64,000 bases of DNA from Streptosporangium nondiastaticum (GTDB lineage Bacteria > Actinomycetota > Actinomycetes > Streptomycetales > Streptomycetaceae). The DNA lies in NCBI RefSeq assembly GCF_003011965.1, contig NZ_PXWG01000009.1, forward strand, positions 1 to 64,000, in the 5' to 3' direction. The notes beneath the pieces are model-generated. The model was given only the letters and a program-made list of their open reading frames with translations, ran no database searches and was not told the DNA's origin. Position 1 is the first letter of the stretch; every line of letters starts with the position of its first letter. Below, in pieces: positions 8,229 to 16,088 of the stretch. The position numbers were made by a program, and so were the translations under genes.

Positions 8229-8283
8229 TTGCCGTGCCACCTTCGACTGATGCCGTGACCCTTCGGCTTCGACTGATGCCGTG
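8219..8283. repeat. Three copies of a 17-bp unit that includes the gene's stop codon
   Basis: CTTCGACTGATGCCGTG occurs at 8241-8257 and 8267-8283. A near copy with one inserted T begins at 8219 and contains the last codons and the TGA of the PP2C gene. The pattern indicates local duplication of the gene's 3' end. Confidence 0.75.
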
Positions 8284-8420
8284 CCCCTTCGTCCGCCGCC
8301 CTCTCTACCCCCTCCCTCTCTTTACTCGGCCCCTCTCCCCTTCCTCTGATTTTCCCCACAGTTTCCTCGTATTTCGGTCGCACATACGATGGAAAGCGCC
8401 CCGTCCGAGGAGGAAAAGCA

Positions 8421-9881
8421 GTGACCGAGCAGCAGCCCGCGCCCGAGAACCCCGAAGGCGACGAGCCGATCAAGCAGCGGAAGAACGGCCTCTACCCGGC
8501 CGTCTCCGACGAGCTGGCCGCCAACATGAAGACCGGCTGGGCCGACACCGAGCTGCACGACCTGCAGCCCGTGGAGCAGGCCCCGCACACGGCCCGCCGC
8601 CGCGCCGCGCTCTCCGCGCGCTTCCCCGGGGAGCGCCTGGTGATCCCCGCCGGAAACCTGAAGACCCGCTCGAACGACACCGAGTACGCCTTCCGCGCCT
8701 CCACGGAGTACGTGTACCTCACCGGCGACCAGAGCCAGGACGGCGTCCTCGTCCTGGAGCCCACCGGCGCCGAGGGCCACCGGGCGACGATCCACCTCCT
8801 GCCCCGCTCCAACCGCGAGAACGGCGAGTTCTGGCTCGACGGCCAGGGCGAGCTGTGGGTCGGCCGCCGCCACAGCCTCTCCGAGGCCGAGCAGCTGCTG
8901 GGCCTGCCCGCCGCGGACGTCCGCGAGCTCCCCGCCGCGCTGCGCGAGGCCACCGGCCCGGTGCGCGTGGTCCGCGGCCACGACGCCGGCGTCGAGGAGG
9001 CCCTGACCGACAAGGTCACCGCCGAGCGCGACGAGGAGCTGCGCGTCTTCGTCAGCGAGCAGCGGCTCGTGAAGGACGCCTTCGAGATCGGCGAGCTGCA
9101 GAAGGCCGTCGACTCCACGGCGCGCGGCTTCGAGGACGTCGTGAAGGTCCTCGACAAGGCCGAGGCGACCTCCGAGCGCTACATCGAGGGCACGTTCTTC
9201 CTGCGCGCCCGCGTCGAGGGCAACGACGTCGGCTACGGCTCGATCTGCGCCGCCGGCCCGCACGCCACGACCCTGCACTGGGTGCGCAACGACGGTGCCG
9301 TCCGCTCCGGCGACCTGCTCCTGCTGGACGCGGGCGTGGAGACGAACAGCCTCTACACGGCCGACATCACCCGCACGCTGCCGATCAACGGCACGTACAC
9401 CGAGCTCCAGCGCAAGATCTACGACGCGGTGTTCGAGGCCCAGGAGGCCGGCATCGCGGCGGTGAAGCCGGGCGCCAAGTACCGCGACTTCCACGACGCC
9501 GCCCAGCGGGTCCTCGCCGAGAAGCTCGTCGAGTGGGGCCTGGTGGAGGGCCCGGCGGAGCGCGTCCTGGAGCTGGGCCTGCAGCGCCGCTGGACCCTGC
9601 ACGGCACCGGCCACATGCTCGGCCTGGACGTCCACGACTGCGCGGTCGCCCGCACCGAGTCGTACGTGGACGGCGTCCTGGAGCCGGGCATGGTGCTCAC
9701 CGTGGAGCCCGGGCTGTACTTCCAGGCGGACGACACGACCGTCCCCGAGGAGTACCGCGGCATCGGCGTCCGCATCGAGGACGACATCCTGGTGACCGAG
9801 GACGGCAACCGGAACCTCTCCGCGGCGCTGCCGCGGGCGGCGTCGGACGTCGAGGCGTGGATGGCGTCCCTGAAGGGCTGA
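8421..9881 (+). CDS. pepP: Xaa-Pro aminopeptidase (aminopeptidase P, M24B)
   Basis: Removes N-terminal residues that precede proline; a cytoplasmic dinuclear-metal enzyme by family. It has the two-domain aminopeptidase P layout: an N-terminal AMP_N domain (about 55-190, with the NDTEYAFRASTEYVYLTG signature) and a C-terminal pita-bread domain. The metal ligands are visible: LLLDAGVETNSLYTADITRT (two Asp), HGTGHMLGLDVHD (His), TVEPGLYF (Glu) and GVRIEDDILVT (Glu). Its 486 residues match the family. The GTG start is preceded by GAGGAGGAAAAGCA. A strong hairpin terminator follows directly. Confidence 0.95.
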   Translation: MTEQQPAPENPEGDEPIKQRKNGLYPAVSDELAANMKTGWADTELHDLQPVEQAPHTARRRAALSARFPGERLVIPAGNLKTRSNDTEYAFRASTEYVYLTGDQSQDGVLVLEPTGAEGHRATIHLLPRSNRENGEFWLDGQGELWVGRRHSLSEAEQLLGLPAADVRELPAALREATGPVRVVRGHDAGVEEALTDKVTAERDEELRVFVSEQRLVKDAFEIGELQKAVDSTARGFEDVVKVLDKAEATSERYIEGTFFLRARVEGNDVGYGSICAAGPHATTLHWVRNDGAVRSGDLLLLDAGVETNSLYTADITRTLPINGTYTELQRKIYDAVFEAQEAGIAAVKPGAKYRDFHDAAQRVLAEKLVEWGLVEGPAERVLELGLQRRWTLHGTGHMLGLDVHDCAVARTESYVDGVLEPGMVLTVEPGLYFQADDTTVPEEYRGIGVRIEDDILVTEDGNRNLSAALPRAASDVEAWMASLKG

Positions 9882-9892
9882 CGCCCCGGCGT

Positions 9893-9927
9893 GTGCCGTG
9901 GTCCCGCTCGGCGCGGGGCCACGGCAC
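9893..9927 (+). terminator. Hairpin terminator after pepP
   Basis: The inverted repeat GTGCCGTGG (9893-9901) / CCACGGCAC (9919-9927) encloses an inner CCCGC/GCGGG stem with the loop TCGGC, giving roughly 15 paired positions. It starts 12 bases after the pepP stop codon. Confidence 0.85.
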
Positions 9928-10014
9928 GCTCCGCTTCGCCTCCTGCGGTGGTACGCCGGAGGCCTGTGAGCGCATCATGGCCAGAAGAGGCGCACCCAGG
10001 GAGGTGTGAGGGCC

Positions 10015-10266
10015 ATGGGCAAGTTCATGGACGTCCATCACGGCATGCAGGGCATCACCGCAGATCAGCTCAAGGAAGCGCACCGCAGGGACCTGGCCAT
10101 CGAGGCGGAGGAAGGCGTGCACTTCGAGCAGGCGTGGGCGGACCCGAAATCGGGCACGGTCTACTGCCTGTCCGACGCGCCGTCGGCGGACGCGGTCAAG
10201 CGGGTACACGCCCAGGCGGGCCATCCGGTCACGGAGGTCCACGAGGTGTCGCTGACGGTCTCCTGA
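10015..10266 (+). CDS. DUF4242 (SCO4226-type nickel-binding) family protein
   Basis: An 83-residue protein starting MGKFMDVHHGMQG. The family has a ferredoxin-like fold, and one Streptomyces member (SCO4226) has been described as nickel-binding. The conserved FMDVHHGM start, WADPKSGTVYCLSDAP centre and VHAQAGHP motif are visible. The histidine pair and the cysteine are candidate metal ligands. ATG 10015 is preceded by GGGAGGTG at good spacing; the GTG at 10006 would be too close to that site. Physiological role unknown. Confidence 0.85.
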   Translation: MGKFMDVHHGMQGITADQLKEAHRRDLAIEAEEGVHFEQAWADPKSGTVYCLSDAPSADAVKRVHAQAGHPVTEVHEVSLTVS

Positions 10267-10330
10267 CCGGAGCCGGGGCTCCGGGCGCTCACGCCGCGCG
10301 GGTCACGCCGCGCAAGTCACAACGTGCGGG

Positions 10331-10801
10331 TCACGACGCGCGGAGCAGCGCCGCGTCCTCTCTCCACTTGAGGATCTTGTCGAAGGTGACGACGGCTCCC
10401 TGCCGGCCCGGGCGGTTGCGGACGCGGACGTGGTCGGTGAGCGACTCGATGAGGAAGAGGCCTCTGCCGTGCTCGTCCTCGGCGGGGGCGAGGGGCCTGG
10501 GAGGCTGCGGGAGCCGGCTGCGGCGCTCGTGCGAGCGGGGCTGCTCCGGGAAGCCGGGGCCCGAGTCGGTGACCTCGATGCGGCAGGTGTCGCCGTCGAT
10601 GAACGCCGTGACGAGGTAGCCGGTCGAGGAATCGCCGCCGTGTTCGACGGCGTTCGCACACGCCTCGCTCAGCGCGAGCGAGAGATCATACGAGATGTCC
10701 GGGTCGACGCCGGCCGTCTCCATGGCGCCCACGAGCAACCGCCGCGCGAGCGGAACGCTCGCGGCCTCGCGCCGCAGATGGAGTGACCACCAAATGCTCA
10801 T
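10331..10801 (-). CDS. ATP-binding anti-sigma factor-like protein (RsbW/SpoIIAB type)
   Basis: A 156-residue stand-alone HATPase_c protein. The N-box LSLALSEACANAVEHG lies near residues 41-56, the G1 motif IEVTDSGPGFP near 78-88 and the G2 motif EDEHGRGLFLIESLTD near 110-125. Such proteins bind and inhibit sigma factors or phosphorylate anti-anti-sigma factors; the partner is not encoded nearby. The start at 10801 has AGGAGG 7 bases upstream. The upstream region (10802-10870) contains CTATACGTATCG on the coding strand, a plausible -10 region. Confidence 0.88.
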   Translation of the reverse strand: MSIWWSLHLRREAASVPLARRLLVGAMETAGVDPDISYDLSLALSEACANAVEHGGDSSTGYLVTAFIDGDTCRIEVTDSGPGFPEQPRSHERRSRLPQPPRPLAPAEDEHGRGLFLIESLTDHVRVRNRPGRQGAVVTFDKILKWREDAALLRAS

Positions 10802-11023
10802 GCTCAGCCTCCTGGCCGCGGCTCGACATACCGATACGTATAGCCAGCACTGACGCCCCGTAAGCCTCCCGAGTGTGTGAGACCGCTCATTCGGACGACG
10901 CGCCCGGCGGATGCATCGGTGTATGGCGGCGTACGGGAGTGCGCCGGTGCGCCCCCTCCGGGTGGAGATCGAGCGCCCCCTGCCGTAGGGGAGGAGTAAG
11001 CCCGGTGGGATGATGGCGCAGCC

Positions 11024-11845
11024 ATGTCTCACCCCGTCGGGCGTGTCGGCGCCGATCTGCGACTGATCCGGGCCGCGGTGTTCACCGCGGTCTGCGTTCT
11101 GCTGTCCGCGGGCGGGCATGTGCTGGCTTCCTGTGCGCGGGTGCCGCTGTGGACCCTCGCGGCCGGTTTCCTGGCCGTGTTCGCCCTGGCCGTGCCGCTG
11201 GCGGGGCGGGAGCGCTCGCTGCCGTCGATCGCGGCCGGCCTGGCAGCCGGTCAGCTCGCGCTGCACACGCTCTTCGCCGTCGGCCAGCAGACGGCCGGCG
11301 CGGCGCCGCGGCAGACCTCCGGCGAAGGCCGGATGATCGACTTCGCCGCGAAGCTGGTCTGCAACCAGCCGCAGCTGATGTCCGCCTCCGCGGCTCGCCG
11401 GGTCATCACCGACGCCGGCCTCGACCCGGCCGTCCACCCCCTGCAGCCGGGCGCCGCGGCCGCGGCCGCCGGCCCGGCCACGGGAATGCACGGCGGCATG
11501 GCCTCCGGCTCACTGCTCGACGCGCTCCCCCTCTCGCTGCCGATGCTCCTCGGCCACCTCCTCGCGGCCCTGGCCGCGGGCTGGCTGCTGCGCCGCGGCG
11601 AAGTGGCGCTGTGGCGGGTGGTCGCGCTCTCGGAGCAGTCGGCGCGCGAGGTCGCGGAGACCGCGATCGTCCAGGCCCTGCGCACCGCCTTCGCGCTCGC
11701 CGGTGCCCTGCACGAGCTGTCCGCCGGGAAGCCGGCGGCCGCCCTTGCTCGTACGGACACGGCCGAGGAGCGCCCCGCGGCGGAGCCCGCGCTCCAGCAC
11801 TCCGTGATCAGGCGGGGTCCGCCGGTCCTCGCCCTCGCGGCCTGA
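11024..11845 (+). CDS. Integral membrane protein, first gene of the copper cluster
   Basis: A 273-residue protein with about four hydrophobic segments: residues 15-35, 45-65, 70-90 and 170-190. A loop between TM3 and TM4 is rich in Ala/Pro/Gly and contains the histidine/methionine motif GMHGGM, which would suit copper. A predicted cytoplasmic helix and an acidic tail end the protein. No family is recognised with certainty. It lies 230 bp upstream of, and in the same direction as, ycnI-sco-PCuAC-copCD-dyp, so a copper-related role is an inference from context and the Met/His motif. Confidence 0.7.
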   Translation: MSHPVGRVGADLRLIRAAVFTAVCVLLSAGGHVLASCARVPLWTLAAGFLAVFALAVPLAGRERSLPSIAAGLAAGQLALHTLFAVGQQTAGAAPRQTSGEGRMIDFAAKLVCNQPQLMSASAARRVITDAGLDPAVHPLQPGAAAAAAGPATGMHGGMASGSLLDALPLSLPMLLGHLLAALAAGWLLRRGEVALWRVVALSEQSAREVAETAIVQALRTAFALAGALHELSAGKPAAALARTDTAEERPAAEPALQHSVIRRGPPVLALAA

Positions 11846-11941
11846 CGACGCACCACCGCCGTATCTCCGGCGTCCCCGACGTTCCCTTCCTCCAGCCGAT
11901 GAGCGCCCCGGTTCCTCCGAGCGCGCTCGCGTACGGCTGCG

Positions 11942-11970
11942 CCTGCCCGCGTTCCGGCGGGCCGGGCAGG
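11942..11970 (+). terminator. Possible hairpin between the membrane protein and ycnI
   Basis: The inverted repeat CCTGCCCG (11942-11949) / CGGGCAGG (11963-11970) lies 97 bases after the stop of the membrane protein. There is no U-tract. It may end the first transcript or act as a processing site before the copper genes. Confidence 0.35.
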
Positions 11971-12077
11971 GAGACGTCCCGGGCAGGAGGGCGGTCGCAC
12001 CGTTGTCGTCACCACCGCACGCGTGCCACCCCTCCCCTTGTGATCCCTTTGATCCCTCCTGCCCCTGGAGTGTCCCC

Positions 12078-12833
12078 ATGAACGCCTCCGCTCGCCTGCG
12101 CCGCCTCCCCGTCATCGGCGCCGTCGCCGCCGGCGCCGTCCTGCTGCTCGCCGTCCCCGCCTCCGCGCACGTCAGCGTGCAGCCCGGCACCGCCGAGAAG
12201 GGCGGCTACAGCACCATCGCCTTCAAGGTGCCGAACGAGAAGGACAACGCCTCGACCGTGAAGCTGGAGGTCACCCTCGACCCCAAGCACCCGCTCGCCT
12301 CGGTGATGCCCCAGCCGGTCCCCGGCTGGGAGGTGAAGGTCGAGAAGGCCAAGCTGGACAAGCCGCTGCAGATGCACGGCAAGACCATCGAAGAGGCCGT
12401 CAGCAAGATCACCTGGACCGGCGGCAAGATCGAGCCGGGCCAGTTCCAGCAGTTCCCGCTGTCCGTCGGCAAGCTGCCCGACGACGCCGACGAGCTGGTC
12501 TTCAAGGCGCTCCAGACGTACTCCGACGACGACGTCGTCCGCTGGATCGACCCGTCCAAGCCGGGCGGCGGCGAGGCCGAGCACCCGGCTCCCACGCTGA
12601 AGCTCGTCGCCAAGGGCGCCGCCGCCGGCAAGGGCGACGACGACCACCACGACGACGACAAGACCAGCGGCAAGAAGGACGCGGACGGCAAGACCGAGAG
12701 CGCCTCCGCCGCGTCGGACAAGGGTGACGGCGGCAGCGACACCACCGCGCGCGTCCTCGGCGTCGTCGGCATCGTCGTCGGCGCGGCGGGCGTCGCCTTC
12801 GGCCTGATCGCCGGACGCCGCCGCTCGGCCTGA
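12078..12833 (+). CDS. ycnI: YcnI-family (DUF1775) copper-binding membrane-anchored protein
   Basis: An extracellular copper-binding protein by family. A signal peptide ends in SAHVSVQPG, leaving an N-terminal histidine after cleavage, the copper ligand known in YcnI. The DUF1775 domain spans about residues 30-170. A Lys/Asp/His-rich linker (GDDDHHDDDKTSGK) follows, then a C-terminal transmembrane segment and RRRRSA-type tail, so the protein is anchored to the outer face of the membrane. It starts the row sco, PCuAC, copCD, dyp. A 30-bp tandem repeat begins at its stop codon. Confidence 0.9.
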   Translation: MNASARLRRLPVIGAVAAGAVLLLAVPASAHVSVQPGTAEKGGYSTIAFKVPNEKDNASTVKLEVTLDPKHPLASVMPQPVPGWEVKVEKAKLDKPLQMHGKTIEEAVSKITWTGGKIEPGQFQQFPLSVGKLPDDADELVFKALQTYSDDDVVRWIDPSKPGGGEAEHPAPTLKLVAKGAAAGKGDDDHHDDDKTSGKKDADGKTESASAASDKGDGGSDTTARVLGVVGIVVGAAGVAFGLIAGRRRSA

Positions 12834-12950
12834 CGCACGGCCACCCGGCGCACGGCCGTGTGACGCACGGCCACCCGGCACACAGCCGCCTGTCCTACGG
12901 GCGCCCCGCACACAGCCGCCTGCCGGACGGCCGCCCCACGTACGGAACGG
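12831..12950. repeat. Degenerate 30-bp tandem repeat, four units, starting at the ycnI stop codon
   Basis: Units begin at 12831, 12861, 12891 and 12921. They share a core of the form TGNCGNACGGCCRCCC followed by GCACACAGCCGCC. The first unit starts with the TGA of ycnI. The period is a multiple of three, and the frame upstream of sco is open through the array, giving ten-residue repeats (GRPAHSRLPD type), but the lipoprotein start at 13025 makes this unlikely to be translated. Confidence 0.8.
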
Positions 12951-13024
12951 CCGGGTGCGGGCCCGCCTCCGAGCGAGCCCGCACCCCGCCCCGCACCACC
13001 GACCCACCCCTGGAGAAGAGCTCC

Positions 13025-13678
13025 ATGCGCACCAGAATCCTGGGCGCGGCGCTGGCCACGGCCGCCGCGCTCACGCTGACCGCCTGCGGCGGCGGCTCGG
13101 ACGACGGCGGCGACAAGCCCGTCGCCGACGTCTCCGCCACGCCCAAGAAGGCCGCGATCACGCTGGACAGTCCGAAGGCCAAGCCGGACCTGGTCCTCAC
13201 GGACACGAACGACAAGAAGTACGAGCTGGTCAACGAGACCAAGGGGCGGCCGCTCCTGCTCTACTTCGGCTACACCTACTGCCCCGACGTCTGCTCCACC
13301 GTCGTCGCCGATGTCGCCGCGGCCGAGAAGACCCTGCCGAAGGAGGACCGGGAGAAGCTCCGGGTCGTCTTCGTCACCACCGACCCGGAGCGCGACACGC
13401 CCAAGCGGATCCGCGAGTGGCTGGACGCCCAGGGCGGCCAGGACATAGTCGGGCTCACCGGCGACTTCGACACCATCCAGGCGGCGGCGAAGGGCATCGG
13501 CATCTTCGTCGAGAAGCCGAAGAAGGAGAAGGACGGCTCCATCACCGTCAGCCACGGGGCCGAGGTCGTCGGCTTCTCGCCGAAGGACGACGGCGGCCAC
13601 TGGATCTACACGACCGAAACCACCAAGGACCAGTACTCCAAGGATCTCCCGAAGATCATCAAGGGGGAGAACCCGTAA
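13025..13678 (+). CDS. sco: Sco1/SenC-type copper chaperone lipoprotein
   Basis: A thioredoxin-fold copper chaperone for cytochrome oxidase CuA assembly; in S. lividans the Sco protein of this operon also affects development through the oxidase GlxA (from memory). A lipoprotein signal ends in LTLTACGG (lipidated Cys). The SCO1/SenC domain contains the copper ligands YCPDVCSTV and the distal histidine in VSHGAEVV. Length (217 residues) is normal. ATG 13025 follows GGAGAAGAG. Its TAA overlaps the next gene's ATG as TAATG, showing tight coupling with the PCuAC chaperone. Confidence 0.94.
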   Translation: MRTRILGAALATAAALTLTACGGGSDDGGDKPVADVSATPKKAAITLDSPKAKPDLVLTDTNDKKYELVNETKGRPLLLYFGYTYCPDVCSTVVADVAAAEKTLPKEDREKLRVVFVTTDPERDTPKRIREWLDAQGGQDIVGLTGDFDTIQAAAKGIGIFVEKPKKEKDGSITVSHGAEVVGFSPKDDGGHWIYTTETTKDQYSKDLPKIIKGENP

Positions 13679-14154
13679 TGCGCAAGATCACCGCCGCCAC
13701 CGCCGCCGCCCTGCCGCTCGTCCTCGCCGGAGGGCTCCTGCTGCTCACCGGCTGCCAGTCCGAGAAGGACGCCCTGGCCTCGGACAAGCCCGGGCTGTCC
13801 GTCAGCGGCGCCTACCTGCCGCAGCCCGCGATGACCGACATGGCCGCGGCCTACCTCACCGTCACCAACGACGGCGCCAAGGCCGACCGGCTCACCAAGG
13901 TCACCAGCCCGCTCTCCGGCGACATCACCATGCACACCACCGAGGGCTCGCAGATGAAGCACGCGACCTCGCTCGACGTGCCGGCCAAGGGCGAGCTCAA
14001 GCTCACCCGCGGCGGCACGCACCTGATGCTCGGCAAGCTCGACCACAAGCCGAACGTCGGCGAGAAGGTCGAGTTCACGCTGCACTTCGCCACCGCCGGG
14101 CCGGTCAAGGTCCAGGTGCCCGTGGAGTCCACGACGTTCCGTCCCAAGGACTGA
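13678..14154 (+). CDS. ecuC: Periplasmic-type copper chaperone PCu(A)C, lipoprotein
   Basis: An extracellular Cu(I) chaperone that passes copper to Sco or the oxidase CuA site. A lipobox LLTGCQ follows a signal peptide of about 24 residues. The DUF461/PCuAC domain carries a metal motif built from DITMHTT, SQMKHAT and GGTHLML (His/Met ligands with HxM at the end). It overlaps sco by one base (TAATG). The name ecuC follows the S. lividans extracellular copper chaperone described in this operon, as I remember it. Confidence 0.92.
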   Translation: MRKITAATAAALPLVLAGGLLLLTGCQSEKDALASDKPGLSVSGAYLPQPAMTDMAAAYLTVTNDGAKADRLTKVTSPLSGDITMHTTEGSQMKHATSLDVPAKGELKLTRGGTHLMLGKLDHKPNVGEKVEFTLHFATAGPVKVQVPVESTTFRPKD

Positions 14155-14171
14155 CGAAGGACTGACGTGCG

Positions 14172-16088
14172 ATGAAGACCCTGACCGCCGGGCGGCTGCT
14201 GCCTGTCCTCGGCACACTGCTCGCCGCGCTGCTGTGCGCGCTCGGGCCCGGCGCGGGCAGCGCCTCGGCACACGCCGCGCTGACCTCGACCGACCCGGCC
14301 TCGGGCTCCGTGGTGCCGGCCGCGCCCCGGCAGGTGAAGCTCACCTTCTCCGAAGGCGTCCTGCTGAGCGCGGACTCGGTGCGGGTCCTGGACCCGCAGG
14401 GCAGGCGCGTCGACGAGAGCAAGCCCGCCCACGCCGACGGCAAGTCGAACACGGCCGTTGTCGGGCTCGCCGGCGGGATCGCCGACGGCACCTACACGGT
14501 GGCCTGGCAGGCCGTCTCCGCGGACAGCCACCCGGTGGCCGGGGCCTTCACCTTCTCGATAGGCGCGCCGTCGAAGACGGTGGCCGAAGTGACGACCGCC
14601 GAGGCCGGCCCGGTCGTCGACGCGCTCTACACGACCGGCAGGTACGCGGCCTACGCCGGCTACCTCCTGCTCGTGGGCGGCTGCGTCTTCGCGGGCGTGT
14701 GCCGCTCCTCCCGGCCCGTGCAGCGGATCGCGGTCGGCGGCTGGATCACCCTCTTCGCCGCGACGTCGGCGCTCCTGCTGCTGCGCGGCCCCTACGCCGG
14801 CGGCAAGGGGCTCGGCTCGGCCTTCGACCTCACCCTCCTCGGCGACGTGCTGGCCACCAAACCGGGCGCGGCACTGCTGTCGCGCCTGCTGCTGCTGAGC
14901 GCCGCGGCTGTGTTCCTGGCCGTGCTGTTCGGTTCGTACGCCCGTGAGGACGGCGACCGCACCCGCATGGAGCGCCGCGACGTCGCCTACGGGCTCGCGA
15001 TCGGCGGCACCGTCGTCGCCGTCGGGCTCGCGGCGACCTGGGCGATGGCCGAGCACGCTTCGGCAGGCCTCCAATCGTGGCTCGCCATGCCGGTCGACGT
15101 CCTGCACCTGCTGGGCGTCGCGGTGTGGCTCGGCGGCCTCGCCGCGCTGCTCGCCGCACTGTGGTCGGGAGAGCCGGTGCGCCGCGCGGAGGTGCAGCGC
15201 TTCTCCCGGCTCGCCTTCGCCTCGGTGTGCGTCCTGGTGGCGACCGGGCTCTACCAGTCCTGGCGCCAGGTCGGCTCGTGGGGCGCGCTCACCGGTACGG
15301 AGTACGGCCGCTGGCTCCTCCTCAAGGTCGCGCTCGTGGCGGGCATGGTCGTCCTCGCCTCCTTCTCGCGGCGCTGGACGGGCCGTCTCACCGACGGCCG
15401 CCCGGCTCCGAAGAAGCAGGCCCCGGCGGTCAGGGCGGTCCAGGCGGCCACGGGTGCGGCCAAGGCGGCGAGGCCGTCCCGGAAGGACAAGGACGCCTCT
15501 CCCGAACGGGCCGCCCAGCTCGCGCGCCAGCGCGAGGCCCTGGAGAAGGCCGCCGGGCGGCGGCAGCGCGACGCCGACGAGGGCCGCAGCGGACTGCGCC
15601 GCGCCGTCCTGGCCGAGGCCGGGGTCGCCGTCGTCCTGCTCGCCGTCACCACCCTGCTCACCGGCACCCAGCCGGGCCGGGCCGAGACCGAACAGCGCCA
15701 ATCGGCGGCATCCGGCGGAGCCCGCACCACGGCCCCGGCCGCTTCGGGCCCGGCCGAGACCCGGATCCCGTACGACACGGGTGGCACGAACGGGCGAGGC
15801 ACGGCCCTCATACGTATCGACCCGGCCCGCTCGGGCAACAACTCCATCGACGTCTCCGTGACCGACCCGGCCGGCAAGGCCGTGGACGTACCGGAGCTGG
15901 AGGTGTCCTTCACCGAGAAGCAGAAGAACATCGGCCCGCTGCGCACGGCCCTCAAACGCACGTCCGCCGGGCGCTGGCAGGCCACCGGCTTCCAGCTGCC
16001 CATGGCCGGCACGTGGCAGCTCACCCTGACCGTACGGACCTCCGACATCGACCAGATCACGGAGATCAGGAACGTGAAGATCAACTGA
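14172..16088 (+). CDS. CopC-CopD fusion copper transport protein with C-terminal extracellular domain
   Basis: A 638-residue fusion. A signal peptide ends at SASA, so the mature protein starts HAALTSTDPASGS, the N-terminal His ligand of CopC. The CopC beta-barrel runs to about residue 130. About eight transmembrane segments of a CopD domain follow (about 155-405 and near 480-500), interrupted by a charged Lys/Arg/Ala-rich cytoplasmic loop. The last 130 residues resemble a YtkA/FixH-type extracellular beta-sandwich. Likely imports or moves copper across the membrane. Its TGA overlaps the ATG of the peroxidase gene (TGATG). Confidence 0.93.
   Translation: MKTLTAGRLLPVLGTLLAALLCALGPGAGSASAHAALTSTDPASGSVVPAAPRQVKLTFSEGVLLSADSVRVLDPQGRRVDESKPAHADGKSNTAVVGLAGGIADGTYTVAWQAVSADSHPVAGAFTFSIGAPSKTVAEVTTAEAGPVVDALYTTGRYAAYAGYLLLVGGCVFAGVCRSSRPVQRIAVGGWITLFAATSALLLLRGPYAGGKGLGSAFDLTLLGDVLATKPGAALLSRLLLLSAAAVFLAVLFGSYAREDGDRTRMERRDVAYGLAIGGTVVAVGLAATWAMAEHASAGLQSWLAMPVDVLHLLGVAVWLGGLAALLAALWSGEPVRRAEVQRFSRLAFASVCVLVATGLYQSWRQVGSWGALTGTEYGRWLLLKVALVAGMVVLASFSRRWTGRLTDGRPAPKKQAPAVRAVQAATGAAKAARPSRKDKDASPERAAQLARQREALEKAAGRRQRDADEGRSGLRRAVLAEAGVAVVLLAVTTLLTGTQPGRAETEQRQSAASGGARTTAPAASGPAETRIPYDTGGTNGRGTALIRIDPARSGNNSIDVSVTDPAGKAVDVPELEVSFTEKQKNIGPLRTALKRTSAGRWQATGFQLPMAGTWQLTLTVRTSDIDQITEIRNVKIN

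Noticed and set aside
6818..10009. 1063-residue plus-strand ORF spanning the PP2C and pepP genes
   Set aside because: Arg/Pro-rich out-of-phase frame; both true genes have normal products.
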